A stretch of 64,000 nucleotides of DNA from SIG440 sp045646865 (GCA_045646865.1 JAZRLM010000015.1:62001-126000), one strand, 5' to 3'; counted from the stretch's first letter, positions 9,584-18,027 are shown. Notes: generated from the letters alone by a model not told the origin. Translations and numbers: made by a program.

Positions 9584-10846
9584 CTAGTTCAAAGCAGCCA
9601 GGGCTTTTTGTCCTATGTCTTTTCTGTAATAAGCGTTTTCAAACTTAACATTTTCGGTAGTCTTATATGCCGCATTGATTGCACAGTTAAGGCAGGCACC
9701 AACTTCGGTTACGCCAAGAACTCTGCCGCCACCTGTCACAAGCTTACCGTCCTTGATTTTTGCACCTGCCACAAAAATTCCGTCAGAATTTTCGGGAAGT
9801 GTAATCTCAAAACCTGTTTCATACTTGCCGGGGTAGCCGTTTGATGCAACAACCACGCAACAAGCTGCTTTTTCAGAAAACTTAACTTCTGCATCTTTAA
9901 GTGTTCCGGCTTCAACGTGCTTCATAATTTCAAAGAGGTCACTTTCAAGAAGTGGCAGAACAACCTGAGTTTCAGGGTCGCCGAAACGGCAGTTGTATTC
10001 AATAACCTTGGGTCCCTTTGGTGTGAGCATAAGTCCGAAGTAAAGACAGCCTTTGAAGGTTCTGCCTTCCTTGTTCATAGCCTCCATTGTGGGAACAAAG
10101 ATTTTTTCCATACACTCGTCGGCAATTTCCTTTGTGTAGTAAGGATTGGGGGCAATAGTTCCCATACCGCCTGTGTTAAGACCCTTGTCGCCATCAAGAG
10201 CACGTTTATGATCCATTGACGAAACCATAGGAATAACCACATTTCCGTCAGTAAAGCTGAGAACAGAAACCTCGGGGCCTGTGAGGAATTCTTCAATAAC
10301 AACATTGTTACCGCTGTCGCCAAAGATTTTGTCCTCCATCATAGATTTAACGGCATTCATTGCATCCTCTCTTGTTTCTGCAATAATAACACCCTTACCG
10401 AGAGCAAGACCGTCAGCCTTGATAACTGTCGGGATTGGAGCTGTTTCAAGATACTTAAGTGCCGCATCCATATCGCTGAATACCTCGTATTCGGCTGTAG
10501 GAATATTGTATTTCTTCATTAAATTCTTTGAGAAAACCTTGCTGCCCTCAATAATTGCGGCATTTGCCTTTGGTCCGAAGCAGGGGATTCCCTTTGCATT
10601 GAGAGCATCAACCGCACCTAAAACCAACGGGTCGTCAGGTGCAACAACTGCAAATTCAATGCCGTTTACTACAGCAAACTCAACAATTTTATCAATATCC
10701 TTTGCCCCGATGTCAACACATTCCGCATCGGCTGCAATACCACCGTTGCCGGGAAGTGCATAAATCTTTGAAACCTTGGGGCTCTTTTTAAGTGATTTTA
10801 TGATGGCGTGTTCACGTCCGCCGCCACCAACTACCATAATTTTCAT
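9584..10846 (-). CDS. purD: Phosphoribosylamine--glycine ligase (GAR synthetase)
   Basis: 420 aa, the usual length. It joins glycine to phosphoribosylamine with ATP (purine step 2). The N-terminal MVVGGGGREHAI motif, the ATP-grasp core with KADGLALGKGV (about residues 143-153), and GGMGTIAPNP and EYNCRFGDPETQ motifs are all present. The start ATG at 10846 has AAAGG about 10 bases upstream. It lies downstream of purH after a 176-bp spacer, the longest gap inside the purine operon; no convincing terminator or promoter was seen there, only a GATAAATTTATC palindrome near 10891-10902. Confidence 0.97.
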   Translation of the reverse strand: MKIMVVGGGGREHAIIKSLKKSPKVSKIYALPGNGGIAADAECVDIGAKDIDKIVEFAVVNGIEFAVVAPDDPLVLGAVDALNAKGIPCFGPKANAAIIEGSKVFSKNLMKKYNIPTAEYEVFSDMDAALKYLETAPIPTVIKADGLALGKGVIIAETREDAMNAVKSMMEDKIFGDSGNNVVIEEFLTGPEVSVLSFTDGNVVIPMVSSMDHKRALDGDKGLNTGGMGTIAPNPYYTKEIADECMEKIFVPTMEAMNKEGRTFKGCLYFGLMLTPKGPKVIEYNCRFGDPETQVVLPLLESDLFEIMKHVEAGTLKDAEVKFSEKAACCVVVASNGYPGKYETGFEITLPENSDGIFVAGAKIKDGKLVTGGGRVLGVTEVGACLNCAINAAYKTTENVKFENAYYRKDIGQKALAALN

Positions 10847-11022
10847 ATATTCAAAACCTTTCGGATTTATTTATTCAAAAGTATTCAGCGTGATAAATTT
10901 ATCACTCTTTAAAAGCGAGGAAAAAGTGGTGAAAAATGTTCAAACCGACCCCGCCGCTGTGCTGTGTGCACCGCAAGTGGGAAGGTTTGGGCATTTAGTG
11001 CCGCTTTTTACCGCTTTCCGCA

Positions 11023-12207
11023 TTAATGATGGAACAATCTCATTTTGGTAAATGCCATTACCATTCCATGACTATTACATGCCTCAATTACATTATCGTC
11101 ACGAATTGAACCACCGGGTTCTGCGATGTATGTTACGCCGCTCTTTGCAGCACGTTCGATATTGTCACCAAAGGGGAAGAATGCATCACTGCCAAGTGCA
11201 ACACCCTTGATGCCTGCAAGATAAGCCTTCTTTTCTTCTCTTGTAAGGGGTTCGGGCTTGTGTGTGAAAAGCTTTTCCCACTTGCCGTCTGCAAGAACAT
11301 CTTCGTCGTCGTCAGAGATATATACATCAATTGTGTTATCACGGTCGGGTCTGCCGATGGTGTCAAGGAAGGGCAGGTTAAGAACCTTTTCGTGCTGACG
11401 GAGGTGCCAGATATCTGCCTTATTGCCGGCTAACCTTGTGCAATGAATTCTTGACTGCTGACCTGCACCAACACCGATTGCCTGACCGTCCTTTGCAAAG
11501 CATACCGAATTGCTCTGTGTATATTTGAGTGTAATCAAGGCAATAATCAAATCTCTCTTTGCAGAATCGGGCATTTCCTTGTTTTCAGTAACGATTTCTG
11601 TGAGAAGGTCTTCGTCAATTTTGAAGTTGTTTCTTCCCTGCTCAAAAGATATACCGTAAACCATCTTGATTTCCTGTTCGGCAGGAACATAATTTTCGTC
11701 AATCTTTACAATGTTATAGTTGCCGTTTCTCTTGCTTTTGAGAATTTCAAGAGCTTCGGGCTCGTAACCGGGAGCTATTACGCCGTCAGAAACCTCGCGC
11801 TTAATCAGCTTTGCAGTAACTACGTCACAAACATCACTAAGGGCAATCCAGTCACCGAATGATGACATTCTGTCGGTACCTCTTGCACGGGCATAAGCAG
11901 TTGCAAGTGCTGATGAATCAAGGTCTTCGATATCGTCAACAAAACAAGCCTTTTTAAGGTTATCACTCATAGGAATACCAACTGCCGCAGATGTGGGGCT
12001 AACGTGTTTGAAGGAAGTTGCCGCAGGCATACCAAGCGCCGCTTTCAGTTCCTTTACAAGCTGCCAGCTGTTGAATGCATCAAGAAAATTGATATAACCC
12101 GGCTTGCCGGAGAGTATCTCGATAGGAAGCTCGCTACCGTCGTTCATAAAGATTTTGGCAGGCTTCTGGTTGGGGTTGCAACCGTATTTAAGTTCAAATT
12201 CTTTCAT
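11023..12207 (-). CDS. purH: AICAR transformylase, stand-alone (PurH C-terminal domain only)
   Basis: 394 aa, against about 510 for bifunctional PurH. It formylates AICAR to FAICAR with 10-formyl-THF (purine step 9). The sequence begins directly with the AICARFT domain (KYGCNPNQKPAK); the FKHVSP Lys-His pair is present (about residues 67-72), as is the AEPGGSIRDD motif near the C-terminus. The N-terminal MGS-like IMP cyclohydrolase domain is absent. The missing activity is supplied by the purO-type gene immediately upstream. Start ATG 12207 with GAAAGG upstream. The C-terminal ending MAFTKMRLFHH matches the family end, so it is not truncated. Confidence 0.93.
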   Translation of the reverse strand: MKEFELKYGCNPNQKPAKIFMNDGSELPIEILSGKPGYINFLDAFNSWQLVKELKAALGMPAATSFKHVSPTSAAVGIPMSDNLKKACFVDDIEDLDSSALATAYARARGTDRMSSFGDWIALSDVCDVVTAKLIKREVSDGVIAPGYEPEALEILKSKRNGNYNIVKIDENYVPAEQEIKMVYGISFEQGRNNFKIDEDLLTEIVTENKEMPDSAKRDLIIALITLKYTQSNSVCFAKDGQAIGVGAGQQSRIHCTRLAGNKADIWHLRQHEKVLNLPFLDTIGRPDRDNTIDVYISDDDEDVLADGKWEKLFTHKPEPLTREEKKAYLAGIKGVALGSDAFFPFGDNIERAAKSGVTYIAEPGGSIRDDNVIEACNSHGMVMAFTKMRLFHH

Positions 12208-12299
12208 TTTGAAACGTCCTTTCCTTTTGTAATTATAATACCTTTAAAAACACCAAACGGGGATGTTTAAAAACGACTTTTTAAACAGCCCCTTTGATT

Positions 12300-13019
12300 T
12301 TATGCGTTTTTATTTATCATTCTGTTAACTTCTTCACCTGTTTTGAGGTTAATGTATCTCACATACAAAGAAATCTTGTTGTTTTCATTGAGGTTTGCCC
12401 AGATTTTGTCGGTAAACTCATCAATATCGTTGGGGATTGCAACACGTTCTGGCTCACCCTGGAATGTAGGGATGGGATTTCCGTCACAAACATATGTGTG
12501 AATAAAGTGACCCAAACCCTTGAGAGCCTTGTAGGAATATGTAAATCTGTTGCACTCTGTACCTGCGGCATCTGCACTCTTTAAAATGCTCATCTTGTAT
12601 GAAAAATCATTTTCATCAAAGGTAATCATACCGCTAATTCGGGGAGTCCAGTTAGGACCATCAGGTTCAAAACAACGTGTGTCAAGCGCCTCTTCAAAGG
12701 TCTTGCCTTTTTCAAGAAACTCAATAACAGTATCTGTCTGGTCGCCGTTTGTTGCAACCAGTTTGTTTTCAAATTTTCTGATTGGTGAATAAATAATCAG
12801 GCTTGGGTCTTCAACCTTTGATTCATCAAAGGGGTAAATGATTACCTCGCTGCCGTCTTCAACAAACACACGGTTGCGGCTGTTTTCAGATCTGCCCATA
12901 ATAAAATATGCAACAACTGCATTTTCACCGTCTTCGCTCTTGCCGAGAACAATGCCTCTGCCAACATAAGGGTTGCCGTTGATTAACTCACCCATATCAT
13001 TGATTTTGTAAATATCCAT
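12300..13019 (-). CDS. purO: IMP cyclohydrolase, archaeal PurO type
   Basis: 239 aa from the ATG at 13019 (AGAAAGG upstream; an earlier in-frame start would run far into purN and is rejected). It is predicted to close FAICAR to IMP, the last purine step. The sequence matches the PurO/IMP_cyclohyd family (NPYVGRGIVLG near residue 14, YPIMGRS-like FIMGRSENSRNRVF near 35-48, and EEALDTRCFEPDGPNWTPRISG-type centre). It is 15 bp downstream of purN and 92 bp upstream of the stand-alone AICAR transformylase, so together they replace bifunctional PurH. PurO was first described in archaea; related genes occur in some Clostridia. Confidence 0.88.
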   Translation of the reverse strand: MDIYKINDMGELINGNPYVGRGIVLGKSEDGENAVVAYFIMGRSENSRNRVFVEDGSEVIIYPFDESKVEDPSLIIYSPIRKFENKLVATNGDQTDTVIEFLEKGKTFEEALDTRCFEPDGPNWTPRISGMITFDENDFSYKMSILKSADAAGTECNRFTYSYKALKGLGHFIHTYVCDGNPIPTFQGEPERVAIPNDIDEFTDKIWANLNENNKISLYVRYINLKTGEEVNRMINKNA

Positions 13020-13033
13020 TTTTCTTTTCCTTT

Positions 13034-13645
13034 CTATCTGTTCTCTGCCAGCTTTGCAGAAACAAGCTCTGCCGCCCGGGGAAGAATTTTCCACTCTGCC
13101 TCTTCCATAACTCTCTTCTGGAGAATTTCAGGAGTATCGCCCTCTTTAATCTCAACTGCTTTTTGGAGTATTATTTCGCCGCCGTCAGGAATTTCGTTTA
13201 CAAAGTGTACTGTTGCACCAGTAACCTTAACACCATATTCAAGCGCCGCCTCGTGAACGTGAAGTCCGTAAAAGCCCTTGCCGCAGAATGACGGGATAAG
13301 CGATGGGTGTACATTTATAATTCTTTTGGGGTATTTTGATGTAAAGCTCTCGCTTAAGATACACATAAATCCTGCTAAAATTATAAGCTCGATACCCTTG
13401 CTCATCAGAACCTCAATCAAAGTTTCTTCAAAAACTCTCTGGTCGCCGCCAAGCTCCTTTTTTGAAACTACAGCAGTATCAATACCTGCATTTTTCGCTC
13501 TTGTCAAGGCATAAGCATCTGCATTGTTTGAAATAACAAGGTCAATCTGACCGCTTTTGATTATTCCTGCCCTTTGGGCATCAATAAGCGCCTGAAGATT
13601 TGTTCCGCCACCCGAAACAAGAACAGCAATCTTTGTTTTTAGCAT
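13034..13645 (-). CDS. purN: Phosphoribosylglycinamide formyltransferase
   Basis: 203 aa. It formylates GAR with 10-formyl-THF (purine step 3). Visible motifs: VSGGGTNLQALID at the N-terminus, the active-site HPSLIPSFCGKG segment (Asn/His region, about residues 107-118) and GATVHFVNEIPDGG (about 136-149). The ATG at 13645 overlaps the purM stop by 7 bp (ATGCTAA), pointing to translational coupling. purO follows after 15 bp. Confidence 0.96.
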   Translation of the reverse strand: MLKTKIAVLVSGGGTNLQALIDAQRAGIIKSGQIDLVISNNADAYALTRAKNAGIDTAVVSKKELGGDQRVFEETLIEVLMSKGIELIILAGFMCILSESFTSKYPKRIINVHPSLIPSFCGKGFYGLHVHEAALEYGVKVTGATVHFVNEIPDGGEIILQKAVEIKEGDTPEILQKRVMEEAEWKILPRAAELVSAKLAENR

Positions 13646-14679
13646 ATAACAACACCCTCGTCGCTCTTGATAATTTCGCCGATGATGTATGCATCTTCGC
13701 CGTTTGACTTGAGAATTTCAACGGCCTTATCAGCATCCTCTTTTGCAACTACAACGCTCATACCAACGCCCATATTAAAGGTGTTGAACATATCTCTTTC
13801 GGGGATATTACCCACTCTTGCAATAAGCTCAAAGATAGGAAGAACGCGAACCGCATCTCTCATAATCTTTGCACCAAAGCCCTTGGGGATGCTGCGGGGA
13901 ATATTTTCGTAAAAGCCGCCGCCTGTAATGTGAGAAACTGCCTTAACGGTAATTTCTTCAAAAAGCGCCAGCATAGGCTTAACATAAATTTTGGTGGGTG
14001 TAAGAAGAGTTTCGCCCACAGATTTGCCACCCAATTCTTCGCGGGGTGTTTTTATGTCTGCATTTTCAACGTCAAACACCTTTCTTACAAGGGAAAAACC
14101 GTTTGAGTGAACACCGCTTGAAGGAAGTGCAATGATAACATCGCCCTCTGTAATGGTTTTGTTGTTTAAAACCTTGTCCTTGTCAACAACGCCAACCGAG
14201 AAGCCTGCAAGGTCGTATTCGTCTTCGGGATAGAAGCCGGGCATTTCTGCAGTTTCGCCGCCGATAAGAGCACAGCCTGACTGAACACAGCCTTCTGCCA
14301 CACCTGCAACAATTTGTGCAACCTTTTCGGGATAGTTTTTGCCAACGGCAATATAATCAAGGAAGAACAAAGGCTTTGCACCACAGCAGATAATGTCGTT
14401 TACGCACATAGCCACGCAGTCAATACCAACTGTATCGTGCTTGTCCATAAGGAACGCCATCTTAAGCTTTGTACCAACGCCGTCGGTTCCGCTTACCAAA
14501 ACAGGCTTGTTGATCCCTGTCAGATCCATTTCAAAAAGGCCGCCAAAACCGCCGATATCCGATGCCGCACCCGCTGTAACAGTTCTTGCGATGTGCTGTT
14601 TCATAAGTTCAACAGCCTTGTAACCAGCAGTAATATCAACGCCTGCCGCCTTGTAACTTTCACTAAAGCTCTTTTCCAT
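13639..14679 (-). CDS. purM: Phosphoribosylformylglycinamidine cyclo-ligase
   Basis: 346 aa, full length. It converts FGAM to AIR (purine step 5). AIRS-family motifs: SGTDGVGTKLK (about residues 63-73), GGETAEMPGFY (about 139-149) and HITGGGFYENIPR (about 244-256). Start ATG 14679 with GAAAGGA upstream. It follows purF by 43 bp and overlaps purN. Confidence 0.97.
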   Translation of the reverse strand: MEKSFSESYKAAGVDITAGYKAVELMKQHIARTVTAGAASDIGGFGGLFEMDLTGINKPVLVSGTDGVGTKLKMAFLMDKHDTVGIDCVAMCVNDIICCGAKPLFFLDYIAVGKNYPEKVAQIVAGVAEGCVQSGCALIGGETAEMPGFYPEDEYDLAGFSVGVVDKDKVLNNKTITEGDVIIALPSSGVHSNGFSLVRKVFDVENADIKTPREELGGKSVGETLLTPTKIYVKPMLALFEEITVKAVSHITGGGFYENIPRSIPKGFGAKIMRDAVRVLPIFELIARVGNIPERDMFNTFNMGVGMSVVVAKEDADKAVEILKSNGEDAYIIGEIIKSDEGVVIC

Positions 14680-14722
14680 TTTCTTTTATCCTTTCTGTAT
14701 GTCAAATGAATTTAATTATATA

Positions 14723-16144
14723 CTATTCCTTACCCGACCAACAATACGTACACAGGTCGCAGGGATTAAGTCCGATCGCCTTTATAACACCCTCAAGAGA
14801 CTGGAAGTCAAGAGTTTCAAAACCCAAATCTTTGGATATTTTCTCTCGCAGTTTCTTTCCTCTTTCGGTACTGCCGTCGCTGTATTCTTCGATATGGTTG
14901 AATCCTTCCTCGCCTTCAAGCTCCATAACGGTCTGTCTCGCAATAAGCTCCATTTCGTTTTTACTGCTTGTAAAGTTCAGGTATTTGCAACCGTACATAA
15001 TCGGCGGACACGCTGACCGCATATGAACAGATTTTGCACCATGCTGATAGAGAAAATCAACCGTTTCTTTAAGCTGAGTTCCACGAACAATTGAGTCATC
15101 AACAAAAAGCAGATTCTTGTCTTCAATAAGTTCGTGTATGGGCACCTGTTTCATCCTTGCAATCTTCACTCTGTCTGTCTGATGCTTGGGAGTAAAGCTT
15201 CGGGGCCAGGTTGGTGTGTACTTGATAAAAGGTCTTGCAAAAGGAATTCCGCTTGCGTTTGCATATCCGATTGCGTGGGGTGTGCCCGAATCAGGAACGC
15301 CGCTGACAAAATCAATATCCTGAGCTTTGCCGTTTGCCTTATCGGTCTGCGCCATAATTTCGCCGTTGCGGTAACGCATTGTCTCAACATTCTTACCCTC
15401 ATATACAGAGTTGGGATAGCCGTAATAGCTCCACAAAAAAGCACAGATTTTCATTTCCTTGCCGGGTTTTACAATTTGTTTAATTCCGTCAAGAGTGATT
15501 TCAACCGCTTCGCCGGGACCAAGCTCCATTTCGTCGTCATAACCCATCTTTTTGTAGGCAAAGTCTTCAAATGAAACCGCATATCCGTCTTCATTACTGC
15601 CTATAAGAATGGGAAGTCTGCCCACCTTGTCACGGGCGGCAATGAGCTTGCCCTCGTTTGTAAGAATAAGAATTGAAACCGTGCCTTCAACAACCTCGTG
15701 AACATATTCGATACCCTCGGCAAAGGTGCTTTTTTCATTAATAAGAGCCGCTACAAGGTCGGTTGAATTAACCTTTCCGCCGGTCATAACACCAAAGTGA
15801 GCACCCTTTACCAAATGCTTCTGGATAAGCTCCTCGGCGTTATTGATTCTGCCGATTGTGGCAATAGCATATGTTCCTATTTCGGAACGTATTAAAAGGG
15901 GCTGGGGGTCAGAATCGCTGATTACCCCGATTGCCGAATTGCCCTTCATTTCGTTGAATACATTTTCAAACTTGGTTCTGAAAGGAGTATTTTCAATGTT
16001 GTGAATATCTCTTTGTAACCCGATTTCGCTGTCATAAGCCGCAATACCTCCACGACGTGTTCCTAAGTGCGAATGATAATCCGCACCAAAGAATACATCA
16101 GCAATTGCATCGTGTTTGCTGATTGCGCCAAAAAAGCCGCCCAT
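14723..16144 (-). CDS. purF: Amidophosphoribosyltransferase
   Basis: 473 aa. It catalyses the committed step of purine synthesis, PRPP plus glutamine to phosphoribosylamine. The start is MGGFFGA, without the usual Cys2 directly after the initiator Met or a clear propeptide, so the Ntn-type nucleophile of the glutaminase domain is not obvious at the usual place. The PRPP motif is intact: LLFVDDSIVRGTQLK (about residues 343-357). Cysteines near the C-terminus (CPPIMYGC and NPCDLCTYCW) could bind the Fe-S cluster known in Bacillus-type PurF. RBS GGAGG. It lies between purE and purM. Confidence 0.93.
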   Translation of the reverse strand: MGGFFGAISKHDAIADVFFGADYHSHLGTRRGGIAAYDSEIGLQRDIHNIENTPFRTKFENVFNEMKGNSAIGVISDSDPQPLLIRSEIGTYAIATIGRINNAEELIQKHLVKGAHFGVMTGGKVNSTDLVAALINEKSTFAEGIEYVHEVVEGTVSILILTNEGKLIAARDKVGRLPILIGSNEDGYAVSFEDFAYKKMGYDDEMELGPGEAVEITLDGIKQIVKPGKEMKICAFLWSYYGYPNSVYEGKNVETMRYRNGEIMAQTDKANGKAQDIDFVSGVPDSGTPHAIGYANASGIPFARPFIKYTPTWPRSFTPKHQTDRVKIARMKQVPIHELIEDKNLLFVDDSIVRGTQLKETVDFLYQHGAKSVHMRSACPPIMYGCKYLNFTSSKNEMELIARQTVMELEGEEGFNHIEEYSDGSTERGKKLREKISKDLGFETLDFQSLEGVIKAIGLNPCDLCTYCWSGKE

Positions 16145-16171
16145 ATATTTCCTCCGTTCAATTTATATCAA

Positions 16172-16666
16172 TTAATTGTTATACTTCTCTTCAACTGCCT
16201 TGTTCTTTTTAAGAACTGTTTCCATTGCATCCTTGCGCTGTGCATCAAGCTTTGCTGCAAGGTCTGCATCCTCAACGGCAATAATCTGCGCAGCTAAAAT
16301 TGCCGCATTCTTTGCGCCGTCAATTGCAACAGTTGCAACAGGAATTCCCGGGGGCATCTGTACTGTTGACAAAAGGGCATCCAATCCGTCAAGATTGGTT
16401 GACTTAACAGGGATACCGATAACAGGCAAAGTTGTGTTTGCCGCAATTGCACCTGCCAAATGTGCCGCCATTCCTGCCGCCGCAATAATTGCGCCGTATC
16501 CGTTTGCTCGTGCATTCACCGCAAAATCCTTTGCTTCAACAGGTGTTCTGTGTGCTGAGTATACGTGCACCTGAAAAGGTACGCCAAGCTCCGAAAGAGC
16601 CGTCATCGCTTTTTCAACTACAGGAAGGTCACTATCCGAACCCATAATAATTCCTACTTTTTTCAT
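16172..16666 (-). CDS. purE: 5-(carboxyamino)imidazole ribonucleotide mutase (PurE)
   Basis: 164 aa. It moves the carboxyl group in AIR/N5-CAIR to CAIR (purine step 6). Motifs: GIMGSDSDLPVV at the N-terminus, VYSAHRTP (about residues 35-42) and AAAGMAAHLAGAIAANT (about 63-79). It is the first gene of the operon, 288 bp downstream of the predicted transcription start. No purK is beside it, so either purK is elsewhere or the class II, CO2-using type of PurE is present; the sequence alone did not let me decide. AAAGG lies 11 bases before the ATG. Confidence 0.95.
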   Translation of the reverse strand: MKKVGIIMGSDSDLPVVEKAMTALSELGVPFQVHVYSAHRTPVEAKDFAVNARANGYGAIIAAAGMAAHLAGAIAANTTLPVIGIPVKSTNLDGLDALLSTVQMPPGIPVATVAIDGAKNAAILAAQIIAVEDADLAAKLDAQRKDAMETVLKKNKAVEEKYNN

Positions 16667-16697
16667 AGTTTTTCATTCCTTTCAGTACAATTAACTC

Positions 16698-16806
16698 TCA
16701 AGCCTTAAAAAATGTGTTTGGATTACCTCATTGCAGCGAGTGATGCTGTACTTTTGGTACAGCCCCGAGTAAAATGTGGTGATACAGGCATATTTTTAAG
16801 GCTTGA
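16698..16806 (-). promoter_or_regulatory. Second structured leader segment between the ZTP riboswitch and purE
   Basis: A perfect 14-bp inverted repeat (16698-16711 against 16793-16806) encloses about 80 bases that contain a perfect 7-bp hairpin (16745-16763). On the minus-strand RNA it lies just after the riboswitch terminator and ends 32 bases before the purE start. I do not recognise it as a known riboswitch class. It could be a further regulatory fold or an inserted small palindromic element. Confidence 0.55.
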
Positions 16807-16921
16807 AAAACACAAGGCAGTCCCGTAATTTGTATACAGGGCTGCCCAGACGGTCGACATAGTTCCGGCTTTTTGCTTCCTTGTGGTTTAATCCACGGTT
16901 CCGTCAGTTGCAAAAAGTCAC
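16806..16921 (-). promoter_or_regulatory. ZTP (pfl) riboswitch with terminator
   Basis: On the minus strand: an 8-bp stem CTTTTTGC/GCAAAAAG (16910-16917 with 16869-16876), the ACTGACGG segment, an internal GTGG/CCAC hairpin followed by AAGGAAGC, and then the conserved ACCGTCTGGGC at 16843-16853, where GACGG pairs with CCGTC. This is the pfl/ZTP aptamer pattern. Directly after it, an 11-bp stem with one mismatch (16816-16847) leads to a T-rich tail (16806-16815), the terminator of the expression platform. ZTP/ZMP accumulates when 10-formyl-THF is short, and binding would let transcription proceed into purE-fhs. It lies 33 bases after the predicted start of transcription. Confidence 0.9.
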
Positions 16922-16960
16922 TTTTTAACGATACCGGCAGCAATCTGCCACTACCTTATA

Positions 16961-16989
16961 ATTTTAGCATAAACGCCCAATCTTGTCAA
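16961..16989 (-). promoter_or_regulatory. Promoter of the purine operon
   Basis: TTGACA (16984-16989) and TAAAAT (16961-16966) with a 17-bp spacer on the minus strand, a near-perfect housekeeping sigma promoter. Predicted start about 16954. It lies 33 bp upstream of the ZTP aptamer. Confidence 0.85.
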
Positions 16990-17035
16990 GAAAATTCGAC
17001 ATTTCAATTTCCACATAATGTTCAAAAATTATCCA

Positions 17036-17668
17036 TTATATTTGGATAATTTTTTTAATCACAAACTTTTCAATTTCATCCGCAATTTCTTCAACAGAAC
17101 GCTCACCGTTTATGATTTTCACTTTTTCGCAATCCTTCATTTTATCAAATGCCGCAAAGTATGAATCACGCACCTTTGTCAGTTTTTCCTCGGTTTCGTA
17201 AATTTCCACCGTGTCTCGGTTTGTAAGAATTCTTTTCATCGCAGTCTGAGGAGTTATATCAATAAAAATGGTGCAATCAGGTCTTAATGTATCTGCACAA
17301 AGACTGTTGGCATTAACCACCCAGTCACTTGGCACTTCTGTACTTTGGTATGCATAAGATGAAAAATAGTATCTGTCACATATTACGGTTTCGCCGTTTT
17401 CAAGGCTTTTTAAAACACCGTCGCCTTCGTTTGTGATATGGTCAAGGCGGTCAGCCACAAAAAGTGCCGCAGTAACTTTCGGGTCTGCCTTAATCTTGCC
17501 CGACAAAATATCGTGAATCACCCCGCCTACCATACCGTAAGTAGGTTCCAGAGTCAGTCGTGATTTAATCCCTTTTGCCGCCAGGCTTTCGGAAAGTTTT
17601 TTCATCTGGGTAGACTTGCCACTGCCGTCTATACCTTCAAATACTATAAATTTACCTCTGTTTTTCAT
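17036..17668 (-). CDS. tmk: Thymidylate kinase
   Basis: 210 aa. It phosphorylates dTMP to dTDP. The P-loop FEGIDGSGKST (about residues 9-19), the dTMP-site DRYYFSSYAYQ (about 98-108) and an LID region are present. Start ATG 17668 with AAAGGGG about 8 bases upstream. It stands alone upstream of the purine operon on the same strand; no terminator was found between its stop and the purine promoter, which lies within 50 bp. Confidence 0.95.
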   Translation of the reverse strand: MKNRGKFIVFEGIDGSGKSTQMKKLSESLAAKGIKSRLTLEPTYGMVGGVIHDILSGKIKADPKVTAALFVADRLDHITNEGDGVLKSLENGETVICDRYYFSSYAYQSTEVPSDWVVNANSLCADTLRPDCTIFIDITPQTAMKRILTNRDTVEIYETEEKLTKVRDSYFAAFDKMKDCEKVKIINGERSVEEIADEIEKFVIKKIIQI

Positions 17669-17778
17669 TGTTTTAACCCCTTTGAATTTTCTGTTTATAT
17701 TTTACTTTATCCCATGTCATAAGTCAAGGATTTTAAAAATTTTATCTGCGGACAAATCACACTTCTGTCTCTTTTCCG

Positions 17779-17784
17779 TATAAT
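17779..17784 (+). promoter_or_regulatory. Possible -10 box for the cysteine-rich peptide genes
   Basis: TATAAT on the plus strand, 61 bp before the first peptide ATG. No good housekeeping -35 box was seen at the normal spacing, so the promoter class is open. Confidence 0.3.
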
Positions 17785-17844
17785 ACAGTGTAAGCAAAAT
17801 ACAAAAGGTTTCAAAATAGATTTCTTTTCGGGAGGTGTAGATGT

Positions 17845-17988
17845 ATGGGTTGCTTTGGAGGTTCAAATAATTCCTGCCTTTGGATTATTTTGATTCTTAT
17901 CCTCATCTGCTGCTGCGGTTGCGGCGACAACAACAACTGCGGTTGCGGTAATGTTTTAAGCCGCGGAAATGACTGCTGCTGTGACTAA
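17845..17988 (+). CDS. Small cysteine-rich membrane peptide 1
   Basis: 47 aa, start ATG 17845 with GGAGGTG seven bases upstream (the ATG four bases earlier hits a stop after nine codons). Layout: a short head with SNNSCLW, one hydrophobic span (IILILILI), then CCCGCG and Gly/Asn/Cys-rich tail ending CCCD; about 10 cysteines in 47 residues. It is clearly paralogous to the next gene. It resembles the short 'high-cysteine' peptides found in many clostridial genomes, whose function is not established. A role in the spore coat, metal or redox handling, or as a small membrane peptide are all guesses. It stands alone with its paralogue, divergent from tmk. Confidence 0.75.
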   Translation: MGCFGGSNNSCLWIILILILICCCGCGDNNNCGCGNVLSRGNDCCCD

Positions 17989-18027
17989 GTAACAAACATA
18001 ACACTTTTGGAAAGGAGGTGCAAAAGT

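Noticed and set aside
10847..11022. Separate small gene or riboswitch in the purH-purD gap
   Set aside because: No frame with a ribosome site and no recognisable fold; only a short GATAAATTTATC palindrome.
16806..16921. Purine (guanine/adenine) riboswitch in the pur leader
   Set aside because: The TATA..ATGG type three-way junction of purine riboswitches is absent; the pattern fits the ZTP class instead.
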